Shown here: one piece after another, positions 11,901-20,598 of the stretch
How the letters are laid out: the number at the start of each line of letters is the position of its first letter
Position numbering within the stretch: the first letter of the stretch is position 1
DNA from: Mycobacterium sp.
GTDB taxonomy: Bacteria; Actinomycetota; Actinomycetes; Mycobacteriales; Mycobacteriaceae
Length of the DNA stretch: 64,000 nucleotides
Direction of reading: 5' to 3'
Assembly (NCBI GenBank): GCA_021732005.1
Contig: JAKFVT010000024.1
Span: forward strand, 145,351 to 209,350
Notes under the pieces: model-generated
Database searches by the model: none
Told to the model about the DNA's origin: nothing
The model's input: only the letters and a program-made list of their open reading frames with translations
Program-made: the position numbers and the translations under genes

Positions 11901-12381
11901 CGACAGCCTTGACGAACAGCGGGAATTCCATCTCCTGGGCCGCGGCGACCAATTCCTCCACCGAGGCCGACGGCGCCGACGACGTGAGCACCGGCAGGCC
12001 CGCCTCGCGGGCCGCGGCGATCGCTCGCGCCTTGTTGCCGGTCAGTTCGAGGATCGAGGAGTCGGGGCCGACGAAGGTGATGCCCGACGCCGCGCAGGCG
12101 GCCGCCAATTCCGGATTCTCCGACAGGAAGCCGTAACCGGGATAGATGGCGTCAGCGCCGGCGGCCTGGGCGGTGGCGACGATCTCGTCGACCGACAGGT
12201 ACGCCCGTACCGGATGGCCGACATCGCCGATCTGATACGCCTCGTCGGCCTTGAGACGGTGCAACGAATTGCGGTCCTCGTACGGGAAAATGGCTACCGT
12301 GCCGATGCCCATTTCGTAGGCGGCGCGGAAAGCTCGGATCGCAATCTCACCGCGGTTGGCCACGAGGACTTTGGAAATCAC
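8974..12381 (-). CDS. pyc: Pyruvate carboxylase
   Basis: Biotin-dependent anaplerotic enzyme converting pyruvate and bicarbonate to oxaloacetate. The 1135 residues hold the expected order. The N-terminal biotin carboxylase starts [16 protein letters not shown], with the ATP-grasp glycine loop [11 protein letters not shown] near residue 165 and [14 protein letters not shown] near 285. The central carboxyltransferase (about 530-830) has [15 protein letters not shown] and [10 protein letters not shown]. The C-terminal biotinyl domain has the attachment lysine in EAMKMEA. Length matches the single-chain enzyme. It is the first gene of the pyc-rsmD-coaD overlap series. Confidence 0.98.
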   Translation of the reverse strand: MISKVLVANRGEIAIRAFRAAYEMGIGTVAIFPYEDRNSLHRLKADEAYQIGDVGHPVRAYLSVDEIVATAQAAGADAIYPGYGFLSENPELAAACAASGITFVGPDSSILELTGNKARAIAAAREAGLPVLTSSAPSASVEELVAAAQEMEFPLFVKAVAGGGGRGMRRVTEPSALPESIEAASREAESAFGDPTVFLEQAVVNPRHIEVQILADTYGNVIHLYERDCSVQRRHQKVIELAPAPNLDPALRDQICADAVAFARHIGYTCAGTVEFLLDERGRHVFIEMNPRIQVEHTVTEEITDVDLVSAQLRIASGETLADLGLSQDGIAPHGAALQCRITTEDPANGFRPDTGRITTYRSPGGAGIRLDGGTHLGAEVAAHFDSMLVKLTCRGRDFPTAVARAKRAVAEFRIRGVSTNIPFLQAVLDDPDFQAGRITTSFIDERPELLTSRTSADRGTKMLKFLAEVTVNSPYRDRPRYYPQDKLPDIDISAGPPPGSKQRLDELGPEGFAKWLKDSPAIGVTDTTFRDAHQSLLATRVRSSGLLKVAPYIARMTPELLSIECWGGATYDVALRFLKEDPWERLASLREAIPNICLQMLLRGRNTVGYTPYPETVTDAFVDEAARTGVDIFRIFDALNNVESMRPAIDAVRSTGSAVAEVAMSYTGDLSNPAETLYTLDYWLRLAEQIVDAGAHVLAIKDMAGLLRPPAAHTLVSALRSRFDLPVHVHTHDTPGGQLATYTAAWHAGASAVDGAAAPLSGTTSQPPLSAIVAAAAHTPYDTGINLDAVCDLEPYWELLRRVYAPFEAGLPAPTGRVYHHEIPGGQLSNLRTQAIALGLGERFEDVENAYAGADRILGRLVKVTPSSKVVGDLALALVGAGITAEEFAEDPARQDIPDSVIGFLRGELGDPPGGWPEPLRTKALEGRGDAKPEQSLSVEDEKVLGEPGPARQAALNRLLFPGPTKEFEAHREEYGDTSGLSANQFWSGLRHGDEHRIELERGVELIVGLEAISEPDERGMRTVMCIINGQLRPVLVRDTNIAETVPAAEKADRNNPDHVAAPFAGVVSVGVAVDEKVKAGQTIATIEAMKMEAAITAPKSGTVTRVAVSSTAQVEGGDLLVVIGSEGLTGGSA

Positions 12382-12421
12382 CCGGATACCCTACCCGCGT
12401 GACCGCCCCTGTGCCGGGCGA

Positions 12422-13060
12422 CTAGATCAGCGTGGACCAGTAGTTCCAGAAACGGACCAGGATCAGCAAGAGCAACCCGGTGAACCAGAGCGTCACGATC
12501 GACCAGCGCCACGTGTAGATCACCCGGGCGACCGCGTTGCCCGCGAGCGGACGAAGCGCGATCGAGGACACCACGACCAACAGCGGGACGGTGACCGCCC
12601 ACACCACCATGCAGTAGGGGCACAGCGCGCCGATGCGGTACAGCGTCTGGAAGATCAGCCAGTGGATGAACACGGTGGCCAGCGCCGTGCCGATGGTGAG
12701 TCCCAGCCAGTACCACCGCGGCAGCCGCACCTTGGCCACGGCGAGCACGCCGGTGACCACGACGATGGCGAAGGCGGCGATTCCGATCAGCGGGTTCGGG
12801 AAGCCGAACGCCGACGCCTGCGGCGTGATCATCACCGATCCGCACGACAGCACCGGGTTGATGCTGCAACTCGGCACATAGGCCGGGTTGACCAGGATCT
12901 CGATCTTCTCGATCGTCAGGGTCGCCGAGGCGATCAGACCGACGACGCCGGCGATCAGCACCCACCAGGCGCTGGCCGGCCGCACCGCGACCCCGCCCGA
13001 CGGGTCTTTCGACTCGACGGGTTCGGTCGGTTCGACCGGAGCCGGGGTCGCCACGCTCAT
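12422..13060 (-). CDS. Vitamin K epoxide reductase (VKOR) family membrane protein
   Basis: 212-residue inner-membrane protein with about five transmembrane segments. It carries the VKOR cysteines: a loop pair in YVPSCSINPVLSCGSV and the active-site CPYC in RIGALCPYCMVVWAVTVPL. In mycobacteria VKOR replaces DsbB, reoxidising the exported DsbA-like oxidase and passing electrons to menaquinone. The ATG at 13060 overlaps the stop of the upstream DsbA-like gene by 4 bp (ATGA), so the pair is coupled, which fits a partner role. Confidence 0.93.
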   Translation of the reverse strand: MSVATPAPVEPTEPVESKDPSGGVAVRPASAWWVLIAGVVGLIASATLTIEKIEILVNPAYVPSCSINPVLSCGSVMITPQASAFGFPNPLIGIAAFAIVVVTGVLAVAKVRLPRWYWLGLTIGTALATVFIHWLIFQTLYRIGALCPYCMVVWAVTVPLLVVVSSIALRPLAGNAVARVIYTWRWSIVTLWFTGLLLLILVRFWNYWSTLI

Positions 13061-13842
13061 GACGTCGGGGCCGGCGTGGGCTGGGTCGGGCTCGGCGGCG
13101 CGGGCGCGTTGTCCAGGCCGGGCACGTTGCCGACGATCGCCTTCACCTTGGTGATCAGATCCTCGGGCGAGGCCGGGCTGATGTCCTGGCCGTTGAGCCG
13201 GATGGTCGGCGTCGCCGTGATCTTGGATGCCGCGGCCAGACCCTCGACCATGTCGCTGTGCTTGCCGGAGTTGATGCACTGCGGCACGCTGCCGGCCGCA
13301 CCAGCCTGACGAGCGGTCTCGATCAACGCGTTGTTGTCCGGGGCGACGCCGGAACCCTCCTCGGGCTGCTGGGCGAACAGCGCGGAGTGGAAGCGGACGA
13401 AGGCGTCCTTGTTCTCGTCGGCGACGCAGTAGGCCGCGTTGGCGGCGCGCGTCGAATAGTTCTTGTTCGCCGACGAGTTCAGGATCGCGACCATGTTGTA
13501 GTCGGCGGCCACGGCGCCCGAGCTGACCAGCTTGGAGATCGTCGGGCCGAAAGCCTTCTCGAAATCACGGCAGTGCGGGCACTGGAAGTCCTCGTAGAGC
13601 GACAGAACCGCCTTGGGCTCGTCGGTGCCGTCCTTCTTGATCAGCTGGGCCGACGTGATCCGCACCGCCTGCGCGTTGCCTGCCGCGGCGGTCTTCTTGT
13701 CGTGACTCATCACGATGTAGAGCACCAGGGCCACGGCGAAGATGACGACGATGCCGGTCAGCCCCAGCTGGATGGCCAGGTTGCGCTTACGGTCCTGGGC
13801 TTTCAGGTCGTAGCGGGGGGTGGATTTCTTGTTGGTGGCCAC
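13057..13842 (-). CDS. DsbA-like thioredoxin-fold protein, membrane-anchored
   Basis: About 261 residues. One hydrophobic segment (IQLGLTGIVVIFAVALVLYI) near the N-terminus anchors it, with the rest outside the membrane. The thioredoxin-fold active site is LYEDFQCPHCRDFEKAFGP (CPHC), and the cis-Pro region is ATPTIRLNGQDISP. I prefer the GTG at 13842 (VATNKKSTPRYDLK); a TTG at 13866 is in frame. Coupled to the VKOR gene, it is probably the main oxidase for disulfides in exported proteins (Rv2969c position). Confidence 0.9.
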   Translation of the reverse strand: MATNKKSTPRYDLKAQDRKRNLAIQLGLTGIVVIFAVALVLYIVMSHDKKTAAAGNAQAVRITSAQLIKKDGTDEPKAVLSLYEDFQCPHCRDFEKAFGPTISKLVSSGAVAADYNMVAILNSSANKNYSTRAANAAYCVADENKDAFVRFHSALFAQQPEEGSGVAPDNNALIETARQAGAAGSVPQCINSGKHSDMVEGLAAASKITATPTIRLNGQDISPASPEDLITKVKAIVGNVPGLDNAPAPPSPTQPTPAPTS

Positions 13843-13915
13843 GGCTCGGCTGATCCTCGCTGTCAAGACTCGGTGTTGGCGCCTCTAGAGTACCGGCGCC
13901 CCTGCCCGCCGAATC

Positions 13916-15010
13916 TCAGGCGCGGGCGAGGTGGGCGCGCAGCGCCGAGATCATCTCGGCATTGCACCGGCTGACCTGGCCGCCCAGCGCATTCAGGTTG
14001 AGGAATGCGTGGGTCATCGGACCCATCTGCCGCACGTCGGTCACTACGCCCGCCGCCTGCAGTTTTGCCGCGTACTGTTCGCCTTCGTCGCGCAGCGGAT
14101 CGAACCCCGCCGTGATGACCAGCGCCGGTGCGAGCCCGCTGAAATCCTCGGCCAGCAACGGCGAGACTCGCGGATCGGTGATGTCGACGCCGGATCCCTC
14201 GACGTAGGCGTCGGCGAACCAGTCCATGTTGCTTTTGGACAGCAGGAATCCGTCGGCGAACAGGGTGCGTGACCGGGTTCCGCCGCGCAGGTCGGTCGCC
14301 GGGTAGATCAGCCACTGCAGGCTCGGCTGGCGGCCGCCGCCGTCGCGGGCCAGCTGGGCCACCACCGCGGCCAGGCAGCCGCCGGCACTGTCGCCGCCCA
14401 CCGCGATCCGGTCGGGGTCGGCGCCCAACTCCGCTGCGTTCAACACGGCCCACAGGTAGGCGGCGTAGGCGTCGTCGACCGCAGCGGGCGCCTTGTGTTC
14501 GGGTGCCAGCCGGTAATCGATGGACAGAACGTGGACACCGGCGTCGCGGCAGATCAACCGGCAGGCGGAATCGTGCGTCTCGAGGTCGCCGAAGACGAAT
14601 CCGCCGCCGTGATAGAAGACCAGCAGCGGCGCGCCGTCGCCGTCGGCGGGGCGATAGTGCCGGGCCGGGATGATCCCGGCAGGACCGGGAATGTCCAGCG
14701 GAGAGATCTGAGCGACGTGGACGTTGGCCTCGTCGAGGCTGTCGGTGGCTTCCCGGTTCTGCCGGCGGGTGGCGATCGGATCGCCGGTGACCGCGAGGCT
14801 GCTCATGCCGACCGCGCGCTGGGCGGCCAGCATCATCTGGATCGACGGATCGAGGGTGTTTCCGTCGATCGTGATGGCGCGGCCACCCGACAACAGTCTC
14901 TTCACGGCGCCCGGCAGGTGCGGGATGGCCTTGACGCCGGCGCGGTTGGCCACCGGCAACGCCCTCTTCAGGAACCGGCTTCGCGCGGTGCCGGACACGG
15001 TCTCTGTCAT
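13916..15010 (-). CDS. Alpha/beta hydrolase, hormone-sensitive-lipase (Lip) family
   Basis: 364-residue esterase/lipase. The oxyanion-hole motif HGGGFVFGD lies near residue 135, the nucleophile elbow GDSAGG near 205, the catalytic Asp region TAGFDPLRDEGEQYA near 310 and the His in MTHAFLNL near 340, so the triad appears complete. No signal peptide is obvious. Its position beside the DsbA/VKOR pair matches LipN of M. tuberculosis (Rv2970c), but substrate range cannot be read from sequence. Confidence 0.88.
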   Translation of the reverse strand: MTETVSGTARSRFLKRALPVANRAGVKAIPHLPGAVKRLLSGGRAITIDGNTLDPSIQMMLAAQRAVGMSSLAVTGDPIATRRQNREATDSLDEANVHVAQISPLDIPGPAGIIPARHYRPADGDGAPLLVFYHGGGFVFGDLETHDSACRLICRDAGVHVLSIDYRLAPEHKAPAAVDDAYAAYLWAVLNAAELGADPDRIAVGGDSAGGCLAAVVAQLARDGGGRQPSLQWLIYPATDLRGGTRSRTLFADGFLLSKSNMDWFADAYVEGSGVDITDPRVSPLLAEDFSGLAPALVITAGFDPLRDEGEQYAAKLQAAGVVTDVRQMGPMTHAFLNLNALGGQVSRCNAEMISALRAHLARA

Positions 15011-15268
15011 TGATATTCCTCGGTTCTGGTGCGCAGTACCGGTATCGCCGCAGCGTACGGGACCGCGACTGGCGGCGGCCCGTCAGCCCCGGCCGGGGTT
15101 AGCGGTTGACGAATTCGACAATTCGACCATTTCCCAACGGCGGCGCACCGGGCCTGCTCAAACGACATATCGCCCTGGGTACTATCGTCACCCGAAGTCG
15201 GTTGACCCCGGAGCCGATTGCGACGGGTCCTGTCCCCGGCTCATTCGACTCCACAGACAGGTGACACG

Positions 15269-16087
15269 ATGCCGGCGGCCGCGATCCCCACCGTCACGCT
15301 CAACGACGACAACACCCTCCCCGTGCTGGGCCTCAGCGTCGCCGAGGTGTCCGCCGAGGAGACCGAGAGCGCGGTGGCCAGCGCCCTGGAGGCGGGTTAT
15401 CGGCTGATCCAAACCGCCAAGGGCAACGAGGAGGCCGTCGGGCGCGCCATCGCCGCGTCGGGCGTCCCCCGCGACGAACTGTTCATCGCCACCAAGCTCG
15501 CCACCGAGGACCAGGGTTTCCAGTCGTCCCAGGACGCCATCAGGGCCAGCCTCGAACGCCTGGGCCTGGAGTATGTGGACCTGTATCTGGTGGACTGGCC
15601 GGCCGAGCAGAACGGCAAATACATCGACGCGTGGGGCGGCATCATGCGGTCCCGCCAGGACGGTCTGATCAAGTCGATCGGCGTCGCGAACTTCACCCCC
15701 GAGAACCTGTCGGACATCATCGACCTGAGCTATTTCTCACCGGTGGTCAACCAGATCGAACTGCACCCCCTGCTCAACCAAGCCGAGTTGCGCGCGGTAC
15801 ACAGCGAGCGCTCGATCCTCACCGGGGCGTACATCCCCACCGATGAGGGCAAGCTTGCGGATAATCCCGCAATCGCCGAAGTGGCTGCGGCGCACGGGAA
15901 GTCGCCGGCACAGGTGCTGATCCGCTGGAGCCTGCAGCAGGGCGACATCGTCGTTCCCCGCTCGGCCGCACCGGCACAAATCGCCGAGAACGCCGATGTG
16001 TTCGACTTCGAACTCACCGCGGCGGAGATGGAGACCCTCAACGGTCTCGATGACGGGACCCGGTTCCTGCCGAATCCGGGAACCTAG
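15269..16087 (+). CDS. Aldo-keto-reductase-fold protein with degenerate active site
   Basis: 272 residues aligning with the AKR family by [54 protein letters not shown] and [16 protein letters not shown]. The catalytic tetrad Asp-Tyr-Lys-His is mostly absent. The usual IDTAxxYGNE reads [10 protein letters not shown] (Asp to Gln, with the Tyr deleted) and the usual IHWP reads VDWP (His to Asp); only the Lys in ATKLAT remains. The loop usually reading SYCPLALGRLLDNP is also diverged ([15 protein letters not shown]). The frame is intact. It occupies the Rv2971 position, where the M. tuberculosis protein is, as I recall, catalytically complete. It is probably not an active reductase. Confidence 0.88.
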   Translation: MPAAAIPTVTLNDDNTLPVLGLSVAEVSAEETESAVASALEAGYRLIQTAKGNEEAVGRAIAASGVPRDELFIATKLATEDQGFQSSQDAIRASLERLGLEYVDLYLVDWPAEQNGKYIDAWGGIMRSRQDGLIKSIGVANFTPENLSDIIDLSYFSPVVNQIELHPLLNQAELRAVHSERSILTGAYIPTDEGKLADNPAIAEVAAAHGKSPAQVLIRWSLQQGDIVVPRSAAPAQIAENADVFDFELTAAEMETLNGLDDGTRFLPNPGT

Positions 16088-16137
16088 ACGGTCCCTGGGA
16101 CTTCGGTCCGGGCACCCGCCATCGAGCCCGCTGTGGC

Positions 16138-17370
16138 TCAGGCGTCCAGCAGCCAGTCGTTCGGGCTGAATAGCTCGCAGTGCACCCGGTCCGGGGCGAT
16201 GCCGCGGCCGGTCAGCTGGGCGCGCACCGCCTGCACGAAACCGTCGTTCCCGCACAGGTAGATCTCTGCGCCGTCGGCGATCTCGATGTCGTCGAGGTTC
16301 ATCAGCCCCTCGTGGATTCGGGGGTTGTCGCCGTCGACGCCCTCGGCGTACCAGAGATCCAGGCTGGCGTCGGGCAGGATGTCGACGAGTTCGCGGTGCC
16401 GTTTACGCAGCGGGTGAGTTACCGCGCTGCGGTCGGCGTGCAGCACCTGCACCGGCGCCGCATGTGACTGGCCGACAAGGTATTCCAGGATTCCGACCAT
16501 CGGCGTGATGCCGATTCCCGCGGAGATCAGCACGACCGGCGCACCACTGCGCGGCTCGGGTAGATCGCCGAACGGCACCGTGACGTCCAGCAGATCACCG
16601 ACCCGGACGCATTCGCGGATCCAGTTGGACACCTCACCTGCCGGGTTTTGCCCGACGGCGTCGACCGGCTTGACCGCGAAGGTCAACTCGGACGCACCGG
16701 GAGCGTTCACCAAGCTGTACTGCCGCAGCTGACGCGCACCGTCGGGCAGTGTGACGCCAACCGAAACATATTGCGCCGCACCAGCTCCGGCCACGCCGTC
16801 GGCCCCCACCGTCACCAGCACGGCACCGGAGGGGTCGTCTTCGCGGGCGGTGACCCGCAGCCGTCGGAAGACGTCACCGGTTTCCACCCCGGCGCTGGCG
16901 TAGAGATCGCGTTCCAGAGCGATCAGGGTGTCGGCCATGATCCAGTACACCCGGTCCCATGCCGCGGCGACGTCGGCGGTCACGGTGTCGGCGCCCAGCA
17001 CCTCGACGATCGCGGCGAACAGGTGCTCGTGCACGATCGGGTACTGGTCGGCCGTGACGCCCAGCGACGCGTGCTTGTGGCCGATACGCGACAGCAGTTC
17101 GCTCGGGTGCGGCAGGTCCGGATTGACCAGGTGCGTAGCGAAAGTCGCGATCGAGGCGGCCAGGGCCCGCTGCTGCGATCCCTGCGCCTGATTGCCGCGG
17201 TTGAACAGGTTCCGCAGGAGTTCCGGGTGACGACCGAACATCCGCCGATAGAACACCGAAGTGATCTCGTCGACGTGCGCGCCGACGAGCGGCAACGTCG
17301 CCTTGATCATCTCGGCGTGCTCCGGCTCCAATTGCTGAACCTCGGCCGCTTCGACTGCGGTGGTGGTCAT
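16138..17370 (-). CDS. hmp: Flavohemoglobin / nitric oxide dioxygenase
   Basis: 410-residue flavohemoglobin converting NO and O2 to nitrate with NAD(P)H. The globin domain (1-140) has the B10 Tyr in TSVFYRRMFGRHPELL and the proximal His in IGHKHASLGVTADQYPIVHEHL. The FAD domain has RQYSLVNAPGASEL, and the NAD domain has VVLISAGIGITPMVGILEYL and AEIYLCGNDGFVQAV. It ends CELFSPNDWLLDA. The ATG overlaps the stop of nsrR by 4 bp, so it is co-translated with its probable repressor and controlled from the operator at about 17846-17873. Confidence 0.95.
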   Translation of the reverse strand: MTTTAVEAAEVQQLEPEHAEMIKATLPLVGAHVDEITSVFYRRMFGRHPELLRNLFNRGNQAQGSQQRALAASIATFATHLVNPDLPHPSELLSRIGHKHASLGVTADQYPIVHEHLFAAIVEVLGADTVTADVAAAWDRVYWIMADTLIALERDLYASAGVETGDVFRRLRVTAREDDPSGAVLVTVGADGVAGAGAAQYVSVGVTLPDGARQLRQYSLVNAPGASELTFAVKPVDAVGQNPAGEVSNWIRECVRVGDLLDVTVPFGDLPEPRSGAPVVLISAGIGITPMVGILEYLVGQSHAAPVQVLHADRSAVTHPLRKRHRELVDILPDASLDLWYAEGVDGDNPRIHEGLMNLDDIEIADGAEIYLCGNDGFVQAVRAQLTGRGIAPDRVHCELFSPNDWLLDA

Positions 17371-17831
17371 GTCAGATTCCCTTCGGTTGTGAGTTGCTCG
17401 GTTGTGAGTTGCAAAAAAGCGGGCAGCATCTGGCTGCCGACGAGATCGGCGATCGTGTGGCGATCGAGTTCGGCGTAGAAGGCCTCTTTGGCATCGGCGA
17501 GCACGCGGCGCAACCGGCAGCCCGCGATCAGTGGACAGGCTGACTGGCCGGTGCAGTCGACGACTTCGCGATCACCTTCGAGCCGGCGCACCAGCCAGCC
17601 CAGTGATGCCTCGCGGCCGGCGTCGGTGAGCTCCAGGCCGCCGGCGCGGCCGCGGCGGGAGTGGACCAGTCCCAGCTCGGTCAGCCGCGACACCGCTTTG
17701 GCGACGTGATTCTCCGACGCGCCGGCCGCAGCGGCGACCGTCCGGGTGGTGACCCGCTGCTCGCGGGCCTGGCCGGTGGCGAGCAGCATCATGGCCCGGA
17801 GACCTAGGTCGGTAAACCTTGTGAGCTGCAT
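17367..17831 (-). CDS. nsrR: NsrR-type Rrf2 family NO-sensing repressor
   Basis: 154 residues. The N-terminal winged helix (MQLTRFTDLGLRAMMLLATG, ASENHVAKAVSRLTELGLV) is typical of Rrf2 regulators. Three cysteines in CTGQSACPLIAGC (C-x5-C-x5-C) fit the Fe-S cluster pattern of NsrR, which loses DNA binding when NO attacks the cluster. It is coupled to hmp by a 4-bp overlap. The last residues contain a 5-residue tandem duplication (QLTTE twice) from a 15-bp repeat. Confidence 0.93.
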   Translation of the reverse strand: MQLTRFTDLGLRAMMLLATGQAREQRVTTRTVAAAAGASENHVAKAVSRLTELGLVHSRRGRAGGLELTDAGREASLGWLVRRLEGDREVVDCTGQSACPLIAGCRLRRVLADAKEAFYAELDRHTIADLVGSQMLPAFLQLTTEQLTTEGNLT

Positions 17832-17843
17832 AAACCCGACGCT

Positions 17844-17873
17844 AGTTTATTGCGCATCTCAAATGCGTATTTT
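17844..17873 (-). promoter_or_regulatory. NsrR operator and nsrR-hmp promoter
   Basis: The near-palindrome TGCGCATCTCAAATGCGTA (17851-17869) has arms that pair at 7 of 9 positions around a central C. Read on the minus strand it resembles the known NsrR site pattern of ATGC half-sites flanking an A/T-rich centre. A -10-like TAAACT (plus-strand AGTTTA, 17844-17849) abuts it, 12 bases before the nsrR ATG, so bound repressor would cover the promoter and autoregulate nsrR-hmp. Confidence 0.75.
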
Positions 17874-17932
17874 CTGCGTGTGGGCTTGAATACACGAATC
17901 GGTGCGGATTTTTGACCTGCGGCTTTGCTCGG

Positions 17933-19165
17933 TCATGCCTCCGCGCTGCCGGCAAGCCACTTGTCCCAGGGCACGCTCCAGTCGCCGTTCTGCCAGATCT
18001 GAAGCGGCTCTCCGCCGGTATTGCGGACTTCGACGACGTCGCCAGGCTGGGAGAAATCGTAAAACCATTGCGCGTTACCGCTATTGACGTTGAGACAGCC
18101 ATGGGAGACGTTCGTGTTGCCTTGCGCCCAGACAGTGCTCTCGAGCTGGTGGATGTATATACCGTCAGTGCTCAGACGCACCGCGTAATTGATGGTCTCC
18201 TTATAACCCAGGCGCGAATTGATTGGCAGCCCGTAAGTTGAAGAGTCCATGACGACGGGGTTGGCCTTATCCATCACCGTGTAGGTTCCGGGTTGGGTCC
18301 AGAATGAAAGAGCCTGGTCCCCAACCGTTTCGGTCCCACCCATACCCATCGAGGTGGGGATGGTCCGGACCAGCCGGCCGTTGTCGTACACGCTGATGGT
18401 CTTGGTGGTGTCGTCGGCGATGGAGACATGCGAGTCGCCGATCGTGAACGACACTTTGACGTCTTCCTGACCGTACAGTCCCTCACCGAGATTGACGCCG
18501 TAGACCTCGGCCGCTGCGGTAACGGCGGTTCCGGGCCGGTAATACTGTCGCGGCCGCCAATGTGCGTTCTGATCGTCGACCCAGTACCAAGAACCCTGCA
18601 ACGCCGGTTGGGTGCTGACCGAAAGGCGGCGCTGGGCGGCGGCACGGTCGGTGACGGGTTCGTCGAAGTGGGCGACGACGACGGTGCCCACCCCGTAGGT
18701 GCCACCGTCGGTCAACGGTGCACCGGCGGTAGTGGTCAACGTCACCTTGGTCTGATTGCTTGGCGTCAGGGTGCTGAACGTCGACGCCTGGGTCGCAGCG
18801 ACCCCACCGAGACCGCGACTATTCACCGTCAACGTGTAGGTGCGCCCGTACCCGAGCGGAACGCTGGGCTTCCATACCTGCGCGTCGGGAGTCAAGACGC
18901 CGGGAACGGGCTTCGAATCCTCGTTCGTCATCCTGACGTCGGTGAGGATTCCGTGGGTCGCCGATACACGTACCGCGCCCAGCGGGTCGACACCGACGGC
19001 GCCGGGCCCCGGCAGGATTGTGATGTGCGCAGGTTCCGGCGACGGAGGCGATGCGGTCGGTGCGGCGGTGCCGGCGCGGCTGCTGATCCACCAGCCGAGC
19101 GACGCGCTGATCAGTACGACCACGGCTGTGGCGGTGGCGATGACGGGGCGGCGGCGGATGGCCAC
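17933..19165 (-). CDS. L,D-transpeptidase (YkuD), Ig-like-domain type
   Basis: 410 residues. An N-terminal membrane segment (PVIATATAVVVLISASLGWW) anchors it in the envelope. Two Ig-like domains cover about residues 45-250, followed by the YkuD catalytic domain with IYIHQLESTVWAQGNTNVSHGCLNV, whose SHGC carries the nucleophilic Cys. The end NAQWFYDFSQPGDVVEVRNTGGEPLQ resembles LdtMt2-type enzymes, which form 3-3 peptidoglycan cross-links. Start ATG at 19165. It lies 43 bp downstream of the MBL/rhodanese gene, the same gap as between that gene and tauE, which suggests one operon with sulfur-handling genes. Confidence 0.92.
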   Translation of the reverse strand: MAIRRRPVIATATAVVVLISASLGWWISSRAGTAAPTASPPSPEPAHITILPGPGAVGVDPLGAVRVSATHGILTDVRMTNEDSKPVPGVLTPDAQVWKPSVPLGYGRTYTLTVNSRGLGGVAATQASTFSTLTPSNQTKVTLTTTAGAPLTDGGTYGVGTVVVAHFDEPVTDRAAAQRRLSVSTQPALQGSWYWVDDQNAHWRPRQYYRPGTAVTAAAEVYGVNLGEGLYGQEDVKVSFTIGDSHVSIADDTTKTISVYDNGRLVRTIPTSMGMGGTETVGDQALSFWTQPGTYTVMDKANPVVMDSSTYGLPINSRLGYKETINYAVRLSTDGIYIHQLESTVWAQGNTNVSHGCLNVNSGNAQWFYDFSQPGDVVEVRNTGGEPLQIWQNGDWSVPWDKWLAGSAEA

Positions 19166-19208
19166 GACGCGACTCCTTGAAAGTTGTTGCCGGCAGAATC
19201 AAAGACCG

Positions 19209-20555
19209 TCAGGCCGTTAGGCCGTGTTTGGCGGCATTGCTGAACTCGTCGTCTATCAGAACCACGCTGCGTTCCGGCGAGTCGATCAGCGAAGCGGCGA
19301 TGGAGGCTCGGTATCCAGATCCGCAGTGGACCCACACCTCGCCGCGGGGTACTTCGTCCAGGCGGGCGATCAACTCGTGCAGCGGTATGTTGATGGCTTC
19401 GGCAATGTGGCTGTCGTCGAATTCGTTTCGTTGGCGGACGTCGAGAACGGTGAGGTCGTCCGCTCCGCGTGCTTTGGCGAGGGCCGCGAAGTGGGCGACG
19501 CGGTACGCGGCAAGGGGTTGATCACCGGCGAGAGTGCCGATATCGCCTGAGGCTGAGCCGGTGACGTTGTCGACGCCGATGCGGGACAGCTCGCGGCGCG
19601 CATCGAGGATCTGGTCGACGTCCTCGCCGATGAGTGTCAACGGGGCGCCCCATGCGTAGAGCCAGCCCAGGTAGGTGACGAACTGGGTGGACAACTCAAA
19701 TCCCATCGTGCCCGACAGGTGCCCGGCAGCGAACGCGGTGCGGCTGCGGAGATCGACGACCCAATCGCCGGCCTTGATGCGCCGGCGCAGTTCCTTTGCG
19801 TCCACGGGTTCGGGTAGTGACAGGTCGACCGGGGCCGGGCCCACCGCGTTGATGACACCCATGTGTGCGTAATAGGCGGGGTAGTCGGACAAGCCGGCGA
19901 TCAGCTCGTCGACGTAGGTCTGCTCGTCTTTGGTCAACGCCGGGTTGGTTGTGCGTTCCTCGGCGATCGTCGACGAGTCCCCGCTGGCCGGGCTTGCCGA
20001 GCAGAAGCTGCCGAACCCGTGCGTGGGATAGACCTGGACGTTGTCGGCGAGCTCGGCGGCCAGCCGCCGCACGGAGCGGAACTGCGCGTGAGTCAACTCC
20101 TCGGTGCACTCGGCGGCGATCAGGTCAGTGCGTCCGGTGGTGCCGTGCAGCATCGAGCCGCCGGTGAAAACGCCCACCGCCCGCCCTGCCTTATCTCGGA
20201 GCACATAGCTGACGTGGTGATGGGTGTGTCCAGGGGTGTGCAGCACCACGAAGCTGAACGGCCCCGCGTCGATGACGTCCCCGTCGCACACGGCGCGTCG
20301 CTCGTAGCCAACGTGGTCGCCGGCGGCCACGACGTATTGCGCGTTGACTGTGATCGCCAGCTCGAGGCCGCCGGTGACGTAGTCGTTGTGGATGTGTGTC
20401 TCCAGTACGTGAGTGATCGTTGCGTCCCGGTCTGCGACGAGCGCCAGCACGCGGTCGATGTCTCGCTGCGGATCGATGGCCGCGGCCACGCCGTCCGCGC
20501 AGACCAGGTAACTGCGATCGCCCAGTCCCGAGGTGTCGATGACGGTCACGTCCAT
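19209..20555 (-). CDS. MBL-fold hydrolase with C-terminal rhodanese domains (persulfide-dioxygenase-like)
   Basis: 448 residues; the ATG at 20555 has GGAG 9 bases upstream. The N-terminal metallo-beta-lactamase domain (about 1-230) has ETHIHNDYVTGG, HTPGHTHHHVSYVL and YPTHGFGSFC. Two rhodanese-like domains follow: the first (about 260-340) lacks a catalytic Cys, the second (about 370-448) has it in WVHCGSGYRAS. Such fusions oxidise or transfer persulfide sulfur in H2S detoxification. The usual metal-ligand Asp of FTGD is replaced here (FTGGSMLHGTTGRTD), so dioxygenase activity is not certain. Lies 43 bp after tauE. Confidence 0.87.
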   Translation of the reverse strand: MDVTVIDTSGLGDRSYLVCADGVAAAIDPQRDIDRVLALVADRDATITHVLETHIHNDYVTGGLELAITVNAQYVVAAGDHVGYERRAVCDGDVIDAGPFSFVVLHTPGHTHHHVSYVLRDKAGRAVGVFTGGSMLHGTTGRTDLIAAECTEELTHAQFRSVRRLAAELADNVQVYPTHGFGSFCSASPASGDSSTIAEERTTNPALTKDEQTYVDELIAGLSDYPAYYAHMGVINAVGPAPVDLSLPEPVDAKELRRRIKAGDWVVDLRSRTAFAAGHLSGTMGFELSTQFVTYLGWLYAWGAPLTLIGEDVDQILDARRELSRIGVDNVTGSASGDIGTLAGDQPLAAYRVAHFAALAKARGADDLTVLDVRQRNEFDDSHIAEAINIPLHELIARLDEVPRGEVWVHCGSGYRASIAASLIDSPERSVVLIDDEFSNAAKHGLTA

Positions 20556-20598
20556 TGTTGATTTCTCCGTTCGTATGGTGTGGTGCCGGCGTGCATGG

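Noticed and set aside
8884..12402. A 1172-codon open frame antisense to pyc
   Set aside because: It is the complement of a well-supported pyruvate carboxylase gene and arises from high GC at third positions. It has no recognisable domain.
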